From JACDBD01 sp050743385 (GTDB taxonomy: Bacteria; Actinomycetota; Acidimicrobiia; IMCC26256; JACDBD01): DNA of 10,059 nt. Below the pieces are notes generated by a model. It worked only from the letters and a program-made list of their open reading frames with translations, had not been told where the DNA came from and ran no database searches. How positions within the stretch are numbered: position 1 is the first letter of the stretch; each line of letters starts with the position of its first letter. Shown piece by piece: positions 1-6,129 of the stretch. The stretch covers positions 1-10,059 of the forward strand of contig JBOGFJ010000199.1 in assembly GCA_050743385.1 (NCBI GenBank), given 5' to 3'. The position numbers were made by a program, and so were the translations under genes.

Positions 1-168
1 GGTCTTGAGCGAGATCGTGGGCATCTCGGATCGGGCGGAGTCGTAGAGCGACTCCACCGTCGGATGCCCGTCGTTACCGTGCAGCATCCGGAAAATCGCC
101 TGGCGCTGGGGGGTGACCCGCAGGCCCTGGTCGCGAAAGAGGGAGGTGAGCTCCTCGGCCGTCTTCAT
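1..168 (-). CDS. Fur-family transcriptional regulator, N-terminal part (cut by window edge)
   Basis: The 56 visible residues are the start of a Fur-family metal- or peroxide-responsive repressor; the rest lies beyond base 1. The segment reading LRVTPQRQAI (residues 16-25), followed by an HPTVESLYDSAR stretch and PTISLKT, matches the winged-helix DNA-binding domain of Fur, PerR and Zur proteins, where the usual pattern is LRxTxQRxAIL, then H.TaeelY, then P.islaTVYR. The metal-sensing His/Cys residues are outside the window, so the subfamily cannot be told. The ATG at 166-168 is chosen because the protein then begins MKTAEEL at the normal distance from the helix-turn-helix, and a -10-like hexamer ends 7 bases upstream. 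The gene is probably transcribed alone or with genes to the left, since a strong hairpin separates it from the operon upstream. The family is clear; the inducing metal or oxidant is not. Confidence 0.88.
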   Translation of the reverse strand, partial: MKTAEELTSLFRDQGLRVTPQRQAIFRMLHGNDGHPTVESLYDSARSEMPTISLKT

Positions 169-175
169 GACCGAC

Positions 176-205
176 ACCTTATCAACAAGACTTGTCAGTT
201 GACAA
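176..205 (-). promoter_or_regulatory. Putative promoter of the Fur-family gene, apparently leaderless
   Basis: Read on the minus strand, TTGTCA (205-200) resembles a -35 box and TAAGGT (181-176) fits the TANNNT -10 pattern, separated by 18 bases. Only 7 bases (175-169) lie between the -10 and the ATG at 168, so transcription would begin at or next to the start codon, giving a leaderless mRNA. GATAAG (183-178), 16 bases from the -35, is an alternative -10. The AT-rich nature of this patch stands out from its GC-rich surroundings. The assignment rests on sequence pattern alone. Confidence 0.5.
183..205. promoter_or_regulatory. Putative Fur-family operator (overlapping palindromes)
   Basis: Two palindromes overlap here. 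One is ACAAG-A-CTTGT (185-195), which fits the 7-1-7 layout of Fur boxes as CAACAAG-A-CTTGTCA (183-197) with 5 of 7 pairs. The other is a perfect TTGTCA-GT-TGACAA (192-205). Both cover the spacer and -35 box of the Fur-family gene's promoter, so autoregulation is the natural inference. Overlapping sites of this kind often hold two Fur dimers on opposite faces of the helix. The exact consensus for this lineage is unknown to me. Confidence 0.5.
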
Positions 206-221
206 ACTGGGAGGGCGGCGG

Positions 222-274
222 CCGAGCAAGTGACGCTGGCCCGGGAAATATGGGATGCAGCGTCGCTTGCTCGG
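222..274 (-). terminator. Long stem-loop, likely terminator of the KARI-like operon
   Basis: Bases 222-238 can pair with 258-274 as a 17-base-pair stem with one mismatch (T231/G265), closing a 19-base loop (239-257). The outer arms are CCGAGCAAGTGACG (222-235) and CGTCGCTTGCTCGG (261-274). On the minus strand it begins 12 bases after the stop codon of the KARI-like gene and ends before the Fur promoter, which is where a terminator is expected. No U-tract follows, as is common for hairpin terminators in GC-rich actinobacteria. The mismatch is G·U if the plus strand is transcribed and A/C on the minus strand. Confidence 0.62.
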
Positions 275-286
275 TGGGTCGGGCGA

Positions 287-1261
287 TCAGGCCCGGGCGG
301 CGCCCTCCCCGAGCTGGCGGCGCAGGTCGGCCTCGAACTCCCGCACGGCCGGGCCGGCGTGCTCGGCTTTGAGGGCCGCGAGACGCTGGTGGCCGTCGTC
401 GCGCTCCGCGTCCCACTCGTCGGCGAAGCGACCCGAGTCGATGTCGTCGACCAGGCGCCGCATCGTGGTGAGGATGTCGAGGCCGTCGTAGGCCCCCCGC
501 CGCGACAGCTGGCCGTACTGGCTCGTCGGCGAGTGGTACTCCATCTGCGCCGCGTACCCCTCCTTGCGCAGGAGCCCGTAGGTGCGCTCGACCTCCCCCG
601 AGAGGATGAGCTCGGTGACGATCGCCTCGAGGGGCACGCCCTGCTCGAGCAGCACCTGCACGAACGCGTTGTTCACGTGGGTGAGCGCGGGCGAGAGCGC
701 CTGCTCGACTGCGAGGTCGAGCACGGCCTCCTGGCGGGGCGTCATCTCGATCGCGCCCTGGCGCAACCCACCCACGGCACGCGCGAGCGCGAGGAGGCGC
801 GCCTGCGCCCGCCCGCTGACGTCGTGGTGCACGCCGACGGCGGTGATGAAGCCGACGCCCTCCTCGTAGCAGCGCCGCACCTCGGGACCGAGCATGCGCG
901 GTGCGATCATGCCGACGTCGCCGTCGGGATCGAAACGCTCGAACGCGAGCGTGTAGCCGCTCGCCACGACCGTGAGCGCGCGCGAGGACGGCGCGAGCGG
1001 GAGCGACGGGATCATGTCGTCGGGGATCAGCACACACACGACGTCGGCGTCACCGGCGGCATCGAGCACGAGCGTGCTGAACCCGTCGGCCTCGGCCTGC
1101 TCGCGGCTGGCGTCGGCGCGCACGCAGACCTGGGTGTCGAGGCCCGAGTCGCGCAGGTTCAGCGCCCACGACCTGCCCTGGTTGCCGTAGCCGACGACCG
1201 CGACCGTCGACCCGGCCACGGCATCCGGGTCGGCGTCGTCCTCGTGGAAGATGTTCGTCAC
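287..1261 (-). CDS. Ketol-acid reductoisomerase-like protein with altered catalytic residues
   Basis: This 324-residue protein has the length and layout of a class I ketol-acid reductoisomerase (IlvC), the NADPH enzyme of valine/isoleucine synthesis. GYGNQG (24-29) is the Rossmann nucleotide loop, with R48 and S52 placed to bind NADP phosphate. The knotted helical domain keeps D182 and E186 (LDLAVEQ), the first metal-binding pair, and S244 in HSPTSQYG. However, the catalytic histidine of the IlvC motif AHGF reads Ser101 (ASGY), and the lysine of APK reads Arg122 (APRM). The second pair of metal-binding glutamates cannot be aligned with certainty (E217 and E223 are candidates). Ordinary IlvC activity is therefore doubtful; a reductase or other activity on a related 2-oxoacid is possible. 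The GTG at 1261 is preferred to the in-frame GTG at 1306 because GAGGAGGG lies just upstream and it avoids overlap. It is third in an operon after the AMP ligase and GYD protein, 16 bases behind the latter. Confidence 0.82.
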   Translation of the reverse strand: MTNIFHEDDADPDAVAGSTVAVVGYGNQGRSWALNLRDSGLDTQVCVRADASREQAEADGFSTLVLDAAGDADVVCVLIPDDMIPSLPLAPSSRALTVVASGYTLAFERFDPDGDVGMIAPRMLGPEVRRCYEEGVGFITAVGVHHDVSGRAQARLLALARAVGGLRQGAIEMTPRQEAVLDLAVEQALSPALTHVNNAFVQVLLEQGVPLEAIVTELILSGEVERTYGLLRKEGYAAQMEYHSPTSQYGQLSRRGAYDGLDILTTMRRLVDDIDSGRFADEWDAERDDGHQRLAALKAEHAGPAVREFEADLRRQLGEGAARA

Positions 1262-1271
1262 CTGTTCGTTG

Positions 1272-1279
1272 CCCTCCTC
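1272..1279 (-). promoter_or_regulatory. Ribosome binding site deciding the KARI-like start
   Basis: GAGGAGGG on the minus strand lies 10 bases before the GTG at 1261 and overlaps the stop codon of the GYD-domain gene. It favours the 1261 start over the longer in-frame alternative at 1306, which lies inside the upstream gene and has no such signal. Confidence 0.6.
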
Positions 1280-1601
1280 AACTCGGCGGTGCGTACGTGC
1301 TGTCACCGGCCTTCTGCATCGCGGCGACCGCCTCGTCCATGGTCATGAGCGGTGTGGTCTTGAACGCCTTCACGGCGCCCGTCGCCGCGACCGAGATCGA
1401 GAACGCGGCGGCGCTCACGTTGTCGGGGAAGTCGACCACGGCAACGATGTCGTACTCACCGAACGAGAGGAACCCGCTCTCGAGCTTGCCCCCGACGTTC
1501 TCGATCGCGGGCCGCACCAGCTCGTTCCGGTCTTGGGGATGGCCGGTCATGGTCCCCCACGACTCGGCCGTGTACGCCGTCTGGACAAGGTACTTGGGCA
1601 T
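1278..1601 (-). CDS. GYD domain-containing protein
   Basis: A 107-residue single-domain protein of the GYD family, small alpha/beta ferredoxin-like-fold proteins of unknown function. It opens with MPKYLVQTAYTAE, the typical first strand, and carries the signature as FGEYDIVAVVDFPD (47-60), then a helix rich in Ala/Ser and the closing GAVKAFKTTPLMTMDEA segment (75-91). No signal peptide, membrane segment or metal-binding motif is visible, so it is probably cytoplasmic. The ATG at 1601 has a strong AGAGGAGG ribosome site 6 bases upstream, and the family's usual start is exactly here. It sits 35 bases after the AMP ligase gene and 16 bases before the KARI-like gene, so all three are very likely cotranscribed. 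Related ferredoxin-like-fold proteins can bind small organic molecules, but a function here is not known. Confidence 0.85.
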   Translation of the reverse strand: MPKYLVQTAYTAESWGTMTGHPQDRNELVRPAIENVGGKLESGFLSFGEYDIVAVVDFPDNVSAAAFSISVAATGAVKAFKTTPLMTMDEAVAAMQKAGDSTYAPPS

Positions 1602-1636
1602 CGTCCGCCTCCTCTTCTCTTGCGCGTGTCCAGTCT

Positions 1637-3178
1637 CTACCCGGTGGTGCGCGCGAGCCAGGCCTCCCGCAGCTTGGGCTTGCGCACCTTGCCGTTGGGG
1701 TCGCGTGGGAGCTCGTCGACGAACTCCACCACGCGGGGGCGCTTGTAGTCGGCGAGGTGGTCGCGCACCCAGGCGACCACGCCGTCCTCGTCGAGGGTCG
1801 AGCCGCCGGTGCGCTGGACGACCGCGTACAGCACCTCGCCCCACTGGTCGTCCGGTAGCCCGAGCACGGCACAGTCGACGATCTCGGGATGACGATGGAG
1901 CACGTCCTCGACCTCGCGGGGATAGATGTTCACCCCGCCGGAGATCACCATGTCGCTCTTGCGGTCGGTGAGATAGAGGTAGCCGTCGTCGTCGAGGTAG
2001 CCGGCGTCGCCGACGGTGAACCACTCACCGCGGTGCGCACCAGCGGTCTTCTCGTCGTCGTTGTGGTAGCGGAACGACGACATCGCCGGCTTGGCGTAGA
2101 CCGTGCCGACTGCGCCCGGCCCGAGCTCGTTGCCGTCGTCGTCGAGGATGGCGAACTCGTTCCCGGGGAACGGCTTGCCGACGCTCCCGGGGTGCTCGAG
2201 CCACTCCTGGGGTGTGATCACGGTTCCCCCGCCCTCGGACGCGCCGTAGTACTCCCACACCTTGTCGGCGCCGACGAAGTGCATGAACGCGCGCTTGAGC
2301 GGCACCGGGCACGGCGCGGCCGCGTGCACGACGATCTTGAGCGACGACAGGTCGCGCGCGTTCCGTTCGTCTTCAGATAGTTCGAGGATGCGGGTGAAGT
2401 TGGCCGGGACCATGTGGGTGTTGGTGATCCGCTGCCGCTCGATCAGCTCGAGCGCCTCACGGGCGTCCCACTTCGGCATGACGACGACGGTCGCGCCGAA
2501 CGCCAGGTGCATCTGGCCCCAGAACAGCGGGCCCATGTGGTACGAGGGCCCGACCAGCAGGTGCACGTCGTCGGGGCCCAGGCCCCACCGCTCCCCCGAC
2601 GCGGCGACGCCGGCGGCGCGCCGGCGGAAGTCGTCGTCGCCGATGGCGACGCCTTTGGGGCGCCCGGTCGTACCGGAGGTGTAGGCCATCACCGTGGGCC
2701 AGCCGTCGCCGACGTCATCGGGCGGATCGACCTCGCCGGTCGTCGGCGCGGCCGCGAGGGCTTCCTCGTAGCCGTCGCTGACAACAAGCCGGGGAACCGC
2801 GGGCACGTCGGCGAGCGCGGGTTGGAGGTGGTCGGCGGCGACGACCGCGGTCGCACCCGAATCGCGCACCACCCAACCGGCTTCGTCCGCCTTGAAGTGG
2901 ATGTTCACCGGCACCACGACGGCGCCGAGCCGGCCGGCGGCGTGGACCGCCTCGAAGAACTCGAGCGAGTTCGGAGCCATGATCGCCACGCGATCACCCC
3001 GGCGGACGCCGAGACCGTGGAGCGCGTGGGCGGCGCGGCGGGCCCGGTCGGAGAGCGCGGCGTAGGTGCGACACTCGTCGCCGAGGCGAAGGGCGATCTG
3101 CTCGGGACGGACCTGCGCCTGGGCGAGGACGCCTGCCGTGGGCGCGGTGGACTGGCCGATTCCTGACATGTCCGTCAT
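1637..3178 (-). CDS. Acyl-CoA synthetase / AMP-dependent ligase (FadD-like)
   Basis: A 513-residue member of the ANL adenylating superfamily, which activates a carboxylic acid with ATP to an acyl-adenylate and then usually to the CoA thioester. All core motifs are intact: the P-loop YTSGTTGRPKG (166-176), YGASEG (311-316), the FTVGD aspartate (387-391), the hinge region DRKSDMVISGG (405-415), and the A10 segment LPRDPNGKVRK with catalytic K497. The sequence SYHMGPLFW (212-220) is typical of the acyl-binding wall of fatty- and aromatic-acyl ligases. The substrate cannot be read off. MTDMSGIG at 3178 is chosen; ATG 3169 is a possible alternative, neither with a clear ribosome site, and longer in-frame extensions run into the divergent gene. 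It leads an operon with the GYD and KARI-like genes, suggesting it supplies or consumes an acyl intermediate of that pathway. Confidence 0.9.
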   Translation of the reverse strand: MTDMSGIGQSTAPTAGVLAQAQVRPEQIALRLGDECRTYAALSDRARRAAHALHGLGVRRGDRVAIMAPNSLEFFEAVHAAGRLGAVVVPVNIHFKADEAGWVVRDSGATAVVAADHLQPALADVPAVPRLVVSDGYEEALAAAPTTGEVDPPDDVGDGWPTVMAYTSGTTGRPKGVAIGDDDFRRRAAGVAASGERWGLGPDDVHLLVGPSYHMGPLFWGQMHLAFGATVVVMPKWDAREALELIERQRITNTHMVPANFTRILELSEDERNARDLSSLKIVVHAAAPCPVPLKRAFMHFVGADKVWEYYGASEGGGTVITPQEWLEHPGSVGKPFPGNEFAILDDDGNELGPGAVGTVYAKPAMSSFRYHNDDEKTAGAHRGEWFTVGDAGYLDDDGYLYLTDRKSDMVISGGVNIYPREVEDVLHRHPEIVDCAVLGLPDDQWGEVLYAVVQRTGGSTLDEDGVVAWVRDHLADYKRPRVVEFVDELPRDPNGKVRKPKLREAWLARTTG

Positions 3179-3189
3179 GATGCCGCGTC
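3179..3189. promoter_or_regulatory. Minimal divergent gap between two ligase genes
   Basis: Only 11 bases separate the start codons of the two head-to-head AMP ligase genes. No Shine-Dalgarno sequence is evident in either direction and no convincing promoter hexamers were seen. The promoters must lie inside the opposite gene, or the true starts lie further in (ATG 3169 on the minus strand, GTG 3211 on the plus strand). Confidence 0.35.
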
Positions 3190-4635
3190 GTGGCGCTCCT
3201 CGTCGGCGACGTGATCCGGCGGGCGGCGCGGGCGACGCCGGCACGGCTGGCGGCCACGCTCGGTGAGGAGCACCTGAGGTTCGCCGAGCTCGACTCGCGG
3301 TCTGATCAGGTGGCGGGCGCACTTGCCGCCATGGGGGTCGGGCACGGTGATCGGGTGGCGTGGTGGGGCGACACCAGCCTGGTGGTGATGCCGATCTTCG
3401 CCGGCCTCGCCAAGCTCGGCGCGGTGTTCGCGCCGGTGAACGGCCGGCTGAGCGCGGCCGAGGCGGCGGAGGTCGCCGGATACGCACGGCCCCGCCTCGT
3501 GGTCGTCGACGACGATCGCCCCGCACTGGGCGAGCGCTGCGTCACCCACTCCGAGCTGTTCGGGGCGGCCGACCGGCTCGACGCCGCCCTCGTCGAGGCG
3601 AAAGGCCTGGGGGAGCGCGATCCGCACGTCATCTTCTTCACCAGTGGGAGCACCGGCCGACCGAAGGGTGTGGTGCTGTCGCACCGGGTGACGTGCCTGC
3701 GCAGCTTCCCCGCGCTTGCGGCCGATGTCGGTGACGCGGGCGCCGTGTGCATGTTCCCGCTGTTCCACATGGCCGGATGGTCGATGGCGATGAACGCCTG
3801 GCAGGCGCGGGCACCGTTGCACCTGGTGACCACAGCGGACGCGTCAACGTTGCTCGGCACTGTCGAGCGGCGGCGCGCGTCACGCCTTTATCTGATCCCG
3901 GCGGTGTGGGCGCGGATCCTCGAGCAGGGTGTCTCCGGGCACGACCTGTCGTCGTTACGCGAAGCCGACACCGGCACATCGGCCACGCCCCCCGAGCTGG
4001 TGGCGGCGGTCCGGGACGCGCTCCCGCACACGGTCACCCGCATCTTCTACGGCTCGACGGAGGCCGGCCCGGGCGCGGTGCTCGCCCACCACGACCTGGC
4101 GCGCAAGCCGGGCAGCGTGGGGCTCCCGCAGCCGGGCGTCGACGTACGCATCGCCGACGACGGCGAGGTGTGCCTGCGGAGCGAGCTCCTGATGGACGGC
4201 TACTTCGAGCAGCCGGACGAGACCGTCGCCGCGCTGCGCGACGGCTGGTACCACACGGGCGATCTGGGCGTGCTCGACGACGAGGGGTACCTGTCGATCG
4301 TCGGGCGGGCGCGCGACGTGATCCGCACCGGTGGGGAGACGGTCGCACCGAGTGAGGTCGAGGACGCGCTCGCCGACCATCCTGGCGTCGCCGAGGTCGC
4401 GGTCGTCGGCCTCCCAGATCCGGAATGGGGCGAGCTCGTGTGCGCGGTCGTGGTGCTGACGACGGAAGCCGCCACCGGCACCGTCGACGTGGAAGCGTTG
4501 CGCTCCCACTGCGACGGCCGGCTTGCCCGCTTCAAGCAGCCGCGGCGGGTCGCCGTCGTGGACGCGCTCCCCCGCACACCCGCCACCGGCCAAGTACAGC
4601 GGACGCTCCTGGTGGAGCGCTTGTCCGGCGACTGA
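3190..4635 (+). CDS. Acyl-CoA synthetase-like AMP ligase lacking the A10 lysine
   Basis: A 481-residue ANL-superfamily protein, probably activating a carboxylic acid as acyl-AMP and possibly acyl-CoA. Visible motifs are the P-loop TSGSTGRPKG (151-160), FPLFHMAGW (189-197) of the acyl pocket, YGSTE (287-291), YHTGD (354-358) and the hinge GRARDVIRTGG (372-382). At the C-terminus the usual A10 motif PxxxxGK reads PRTPATGQ, with Gln468 (CAA, 4591-4593) where the adenylation lysine normally sits; the rest of the C-terminal domain looks normal. It is only distantly similar to the neighbouring ligase, so the pair is not a recent duplication. A GTG at 3190 is forced by an in-frame stop at 3178-3180; GTG 3211 is the alternative. 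It runs divergent from the other ligase and is followed after 88 bases by a glycosyltransferase gene. The family is certain, the substrate and full activity are not. Confidence 0.88.
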   Translation: MALLVGDVIRRAARATPARLAATLGEEHLRFAELDSRSDQVAGALAAMGVGHGDRVAWWGDTSLVVMPIFAGLAKLGAVFAPVNGRLSAAEAAEVAGYARPRLVVVDDDRPALGERCVTHSELFGAADRLDAALVEAKGLGERDPHVIFFTSGSTGRPKGVVLSHRVTCLRSFPALAADVGDAGAVCMFPLFHMAGWSMAMNAWQARAPLHLVTTADASTLLGTVERRRASRLYLIPAVWARILEQGVSGHDLSSLREADTGTSATPPELVAAVRDALPHTVTRIFYGSTEAGPGAVLAHHDLARKPGSVGLPQPGVDVRIADDGEVCLRSELLMDGYFEQPDETVAALRDGWYHTGDLGVLDDEGYLSIVGRARDVIRTGGETVAPSEVEDALADHPGVAEVAVVGLPDPEWGELVCAVVVLTTEAATGTVDVEALRSHCDGRLARFKQPRRVAVVDALPRTPATGQVQRTLLVERLSGD

Positions 4636-4708
4636 CTCCGCCTGAGATTTCTCTTCTCCAGGCCGTAACCCCGACGGTCCAGGTGGCGGTTCCCCCGGTG
4701 CGCACGGC

Positions 4709-4714
4709 GGGAGG
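4709..4714 (+). promoter_or_regulatory. Ribosome binding site deciding the glycosyltransferase start
   Basis: GGGAGG lies 9 bases before the GTG at 4724 and supports that start over the internal ATG at 4778, which has no such signal. The rest of the 88-base gap (4636-4723) shows only a weak GAGA-TT-TCTC inverted repeat just after the ligase stop, and no clear terminator. Confidence 0.5.
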
Positions 4715-4723
4715 TGGGGCGCC

Positions 4724-6112
4724 GTGGGTCTGGTCCCCCGCCTTTCCCGCGTCAGGACTGCCATCGCCGCGACATCGATGGACGCGCCACACCCCGGTTG
4801 TGACGAGAGCGTCGAAAGGAGCGGCGGGAGCTGGATCATTCGGCGCTTCGTCGCGGCGCTCCTTCTCGTTGCCGGCGTCGCTTTCGTGGCTCGAGTCGTG
4901 TACGTCGTCGTGGAGACGCACGACAGGATCGCGTCGCCCGACGAGCTCTACTACCGCGATGCCGCGGTGCTGCTCGCCGATGGTGAAGGCTTCGAGTCGC
5001 CTGCGGTGTTCGGCACGCCGGATCTCCACAGCGCCGAGCATCCGCCCCTGACCGCGGTTGCGCTCGCACCGGCAGCGGGCCTGACGGGCGACAGTGAGCT
5101 CGCGATGCGGCTGACGGTCGCGCTCGCGGGCGCCGGCGTGGTCGTGCTCGTGGGGCTCGTGGCACGGGAGGTCGCCGGACCGCGAGCCGGGCTGATCGCT
5201 GCCGTGGTCGCGGCCGCCTACCCGAACCTCTTTGCGAATGACGGACTGCTCATGTCCGAGACGTTCGCCACGCTCGGCACGGCCGCGGCTGTGCTGTTCA
5301 CCTACCGGGTGCTCCGATCACCGACCGGGTCCAATGCCGTCGGCCTCGGGGTGTCGTGCGCAGTGGCCATGTTGAGCCGGAGCGAGCTTGCGCTGCTCGT
5401 GCCGTTGCTCGTCGTGCCCGTACTCATGGCTCGGGATCTTCGTGGCGCGCGACGGGTCCGGCTTACCGGTGTGGCCCTGGTCGCCGCCGCCGTCCCCGTC
5501 GCACCCTGGGTCAGCTACAACCTGGTCCGCTTCGAGGAGCCCGTGCTCCTGTCGCACGGTGACGGCGGCGTGCTCCTCGGAGCCAACTGCGACGAGACCT
5601 ACTCGGGGCCGCGGCTCGGGTCGTGGTACGGCTTCTGCGCGCCAGGGACCTCGGCCCGAGTGGATGAGCACTCCGTCGACGGTGTCCACAAGCGTGACCT
5701 GGCCTTCGACTACATCGAGGACCACCTCGGGCGGCTGCCCGTCGTCGTCGCGGCGCGAGTCGGCCGAGTGTGGAGCGCGTTCCGCCCGTTCCAGGACCCG
5801 GTGATCAGCCACGGCGAAGCACGACCACTCTGGGTCTCGCATGTCGGATGGGCGATGTACTGGGCCCTGATGGTGCTCGCCGGGGCGGGGCTGTGGACGC
5901 TGCGACGCCGCGGTGTGCCTGTGCTGCCTTTCCTCGCACCGGTCGTCGTCGTCACGCTCGTGGCCGCGCTCTTCTACGGAAACGTGCGCTTCCGCGCACC
6001 GGCCGAGGTATCGATCGTCGCGCTCGCGGCGGTCACGCTCGACGCGTTGGCCGGCAGGCACGTCGAGCGGCGCCCGACCCGGGCTGGTCAGCCGTCCCGC
6101 CTCGGAATATAA
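4724..6112 (+). CDS. GT-C glycosyltransferase, PMT/ArnT-like (GT39-type) membrane protein
   Basis: A 462-residue polytopic membrane protein resembling the dolichyl/polyprenyl-phosphate sugar transferases of the PMT_2/ArnT group, which move a sugar from a lipid carrier to a lipid, protein or polymer outside the membrane. After a cytoplasmic N-terminus, the first membrane helix spans about 42-63. The first outer loop then has the acidic pair D73-E74 (SPDELYYRDA) expected of the catalytic base, and EHPPLTAVAL (105-114) matches the typical HPPL stretch. LLMSET (175-180) and the late VRFRAPAEV (421-429) are also typical. About eight to ten further hydrophobic helices follow. C289 and C305 lie in an external loop and could form a disulfide. 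The GTG start has a ribosome site; M19 is an alternative. Its TAA stop lies within the TATAAT of the next promoter. The acceptor and sugar are unknown and no cell-wall gene is nearby. Confidence 0.78.
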   Translation: MGLVPRLSRVRTAIAATSMDAPHPGCDESVERSGGSWIIRRFVAALLLVAGVAFVARVVYVVVETHDRIASPDELYYRDAAVLLADGEGFESPAVFGTPDLHSAEHPPLTAVALAPAAGLTGDSELAMRLTVALAGAGVVVLVGLVAREVAGPRAGLIAAVVAAAYPNLFANDGLLMSETFATLGTAAAVLFTYRVLRSPTGSNAVGLGVSCAVAMLSRSELALLVPLLVVPVLMARDLRGARRVRLTGVALVAAAVPVAPWVSYNLVRFEEPVLLSHGDGGVLLGANCDETYSGPRLGSWYGFCAPGTSARVDEHSVDGVHKRDLAFDYIEDHLGRLPVVVAARVGRVWSAFRPFQDPVISHGEARPLWVSHVGWAMYWALMVLAGAGLWTLRRRGVPVLPFLAPVVVVTLVAALFYGNVRFRAPAEVSIVALAAVTLDALAGRHVERRPTRAGQPSRLGI

Positions 6113-6113
6113 T
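6085..6113 (+). promoter_or_regulatory. Promoter of the TetR-oxidoreductase operon, apparently leaderless
   Basis: A perfect TATAAT (6108-6113) is preceded, after a 17-base spacer, by TGGTCA (6085-6090), which matches the TTGACA consensus at four of six bases. The ATG of the TetR gene begins 7 bases after the -10, so the transcript should start at or next to the A of the ATG, without a leader. The stop codon of the glycosyltransferase is embedded in the -10. A consensus -10 is rare by chance in DNA this GC-rich. Confidence 0.72.
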
Positions 6114-6129
6114 TCTGAGAATGCAGAAT
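6105..6129. promoter_or_regulatory. Putative TetR operator: GAAT/ATTC half-sites every 7 bases
   Basis: Four tetramers begin exactly 7 bases apart: GAAT (6105), ATTC (6112), GAAT (6119) and GAAT (6126); a fifth position (6133) reads GTTC. They form two perfect overlapping palindromes, GAAT-ATA-ATTC (6105-6115) and ATTCT-G-AGAAT (6112-6122), which cover the -10 box, the start point and the first codons of the TetR gene. Such a site would block RNA polymerase directly, so autoregulation by the adjacent TetR protein is the likely reading. No experiment or known consensus supports it here. Confidence 0.5.

Noticed and set aside
287..1261. Calling the KARI-like gene a plain ilvC of valine synthesis
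   Set aside because: The catalytic histidine and lysine are replaced and no other branched-chain biosynthetic gene is adjacent.
1262..1306. Longer start (GTG 1306) for the KARI-like protein
   Set aside because: It overlaps the end of the GYD gene, adds residues outside the family's usual N-terminus, and has no ribosome site, whereas GTG 1261 does.
230..1348. Long open frame on the plus strand opposite the KARI-like gene (372 codons)
   Set aside because: It is antisense to a gene with clear family motifs, is Arg/Glu/His-rich without any recognisable domain, and is typical of GC-rich shadow frames.
1602..2024. N-terminal extension of the GYD protein to 2024
   Set aside because: The extra 141 residues are Arg-rich antisense-like sequence within the ligase coding region; the GYD fold starts exactly at MPKYLVQ with a strong ribosome site.
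3179..3526. N-terminal extension of the first ligase back to 3526
   Set aside because: The added 116 residues are Arg/Pro-rich with no ANL similarity and overlap the divergent ligase; the family's normal N-terminus begins near MTDMSGIG.
4636..4708. Terminator after the second ligase
   Set aside because: Only a 4-base GAGA/TCTC inverted repeat is present; not enough to call a terminator.
3955..4839. Open frame of 294 codons on the minus strand opposite the second ligase
   Set aside because: It crosses the ligase stop and the intergenic gap, has no family similarity I can see, and lacks a ribosome site; treated as a shadow.
5770..6120. N-terminal extension of the TetR protein back to 5770
   Set aside because: This stretch lies inside the glycosyltransferase in another frame, and the TATAAT promoter with ATG 6121 gives a standard TetR length.
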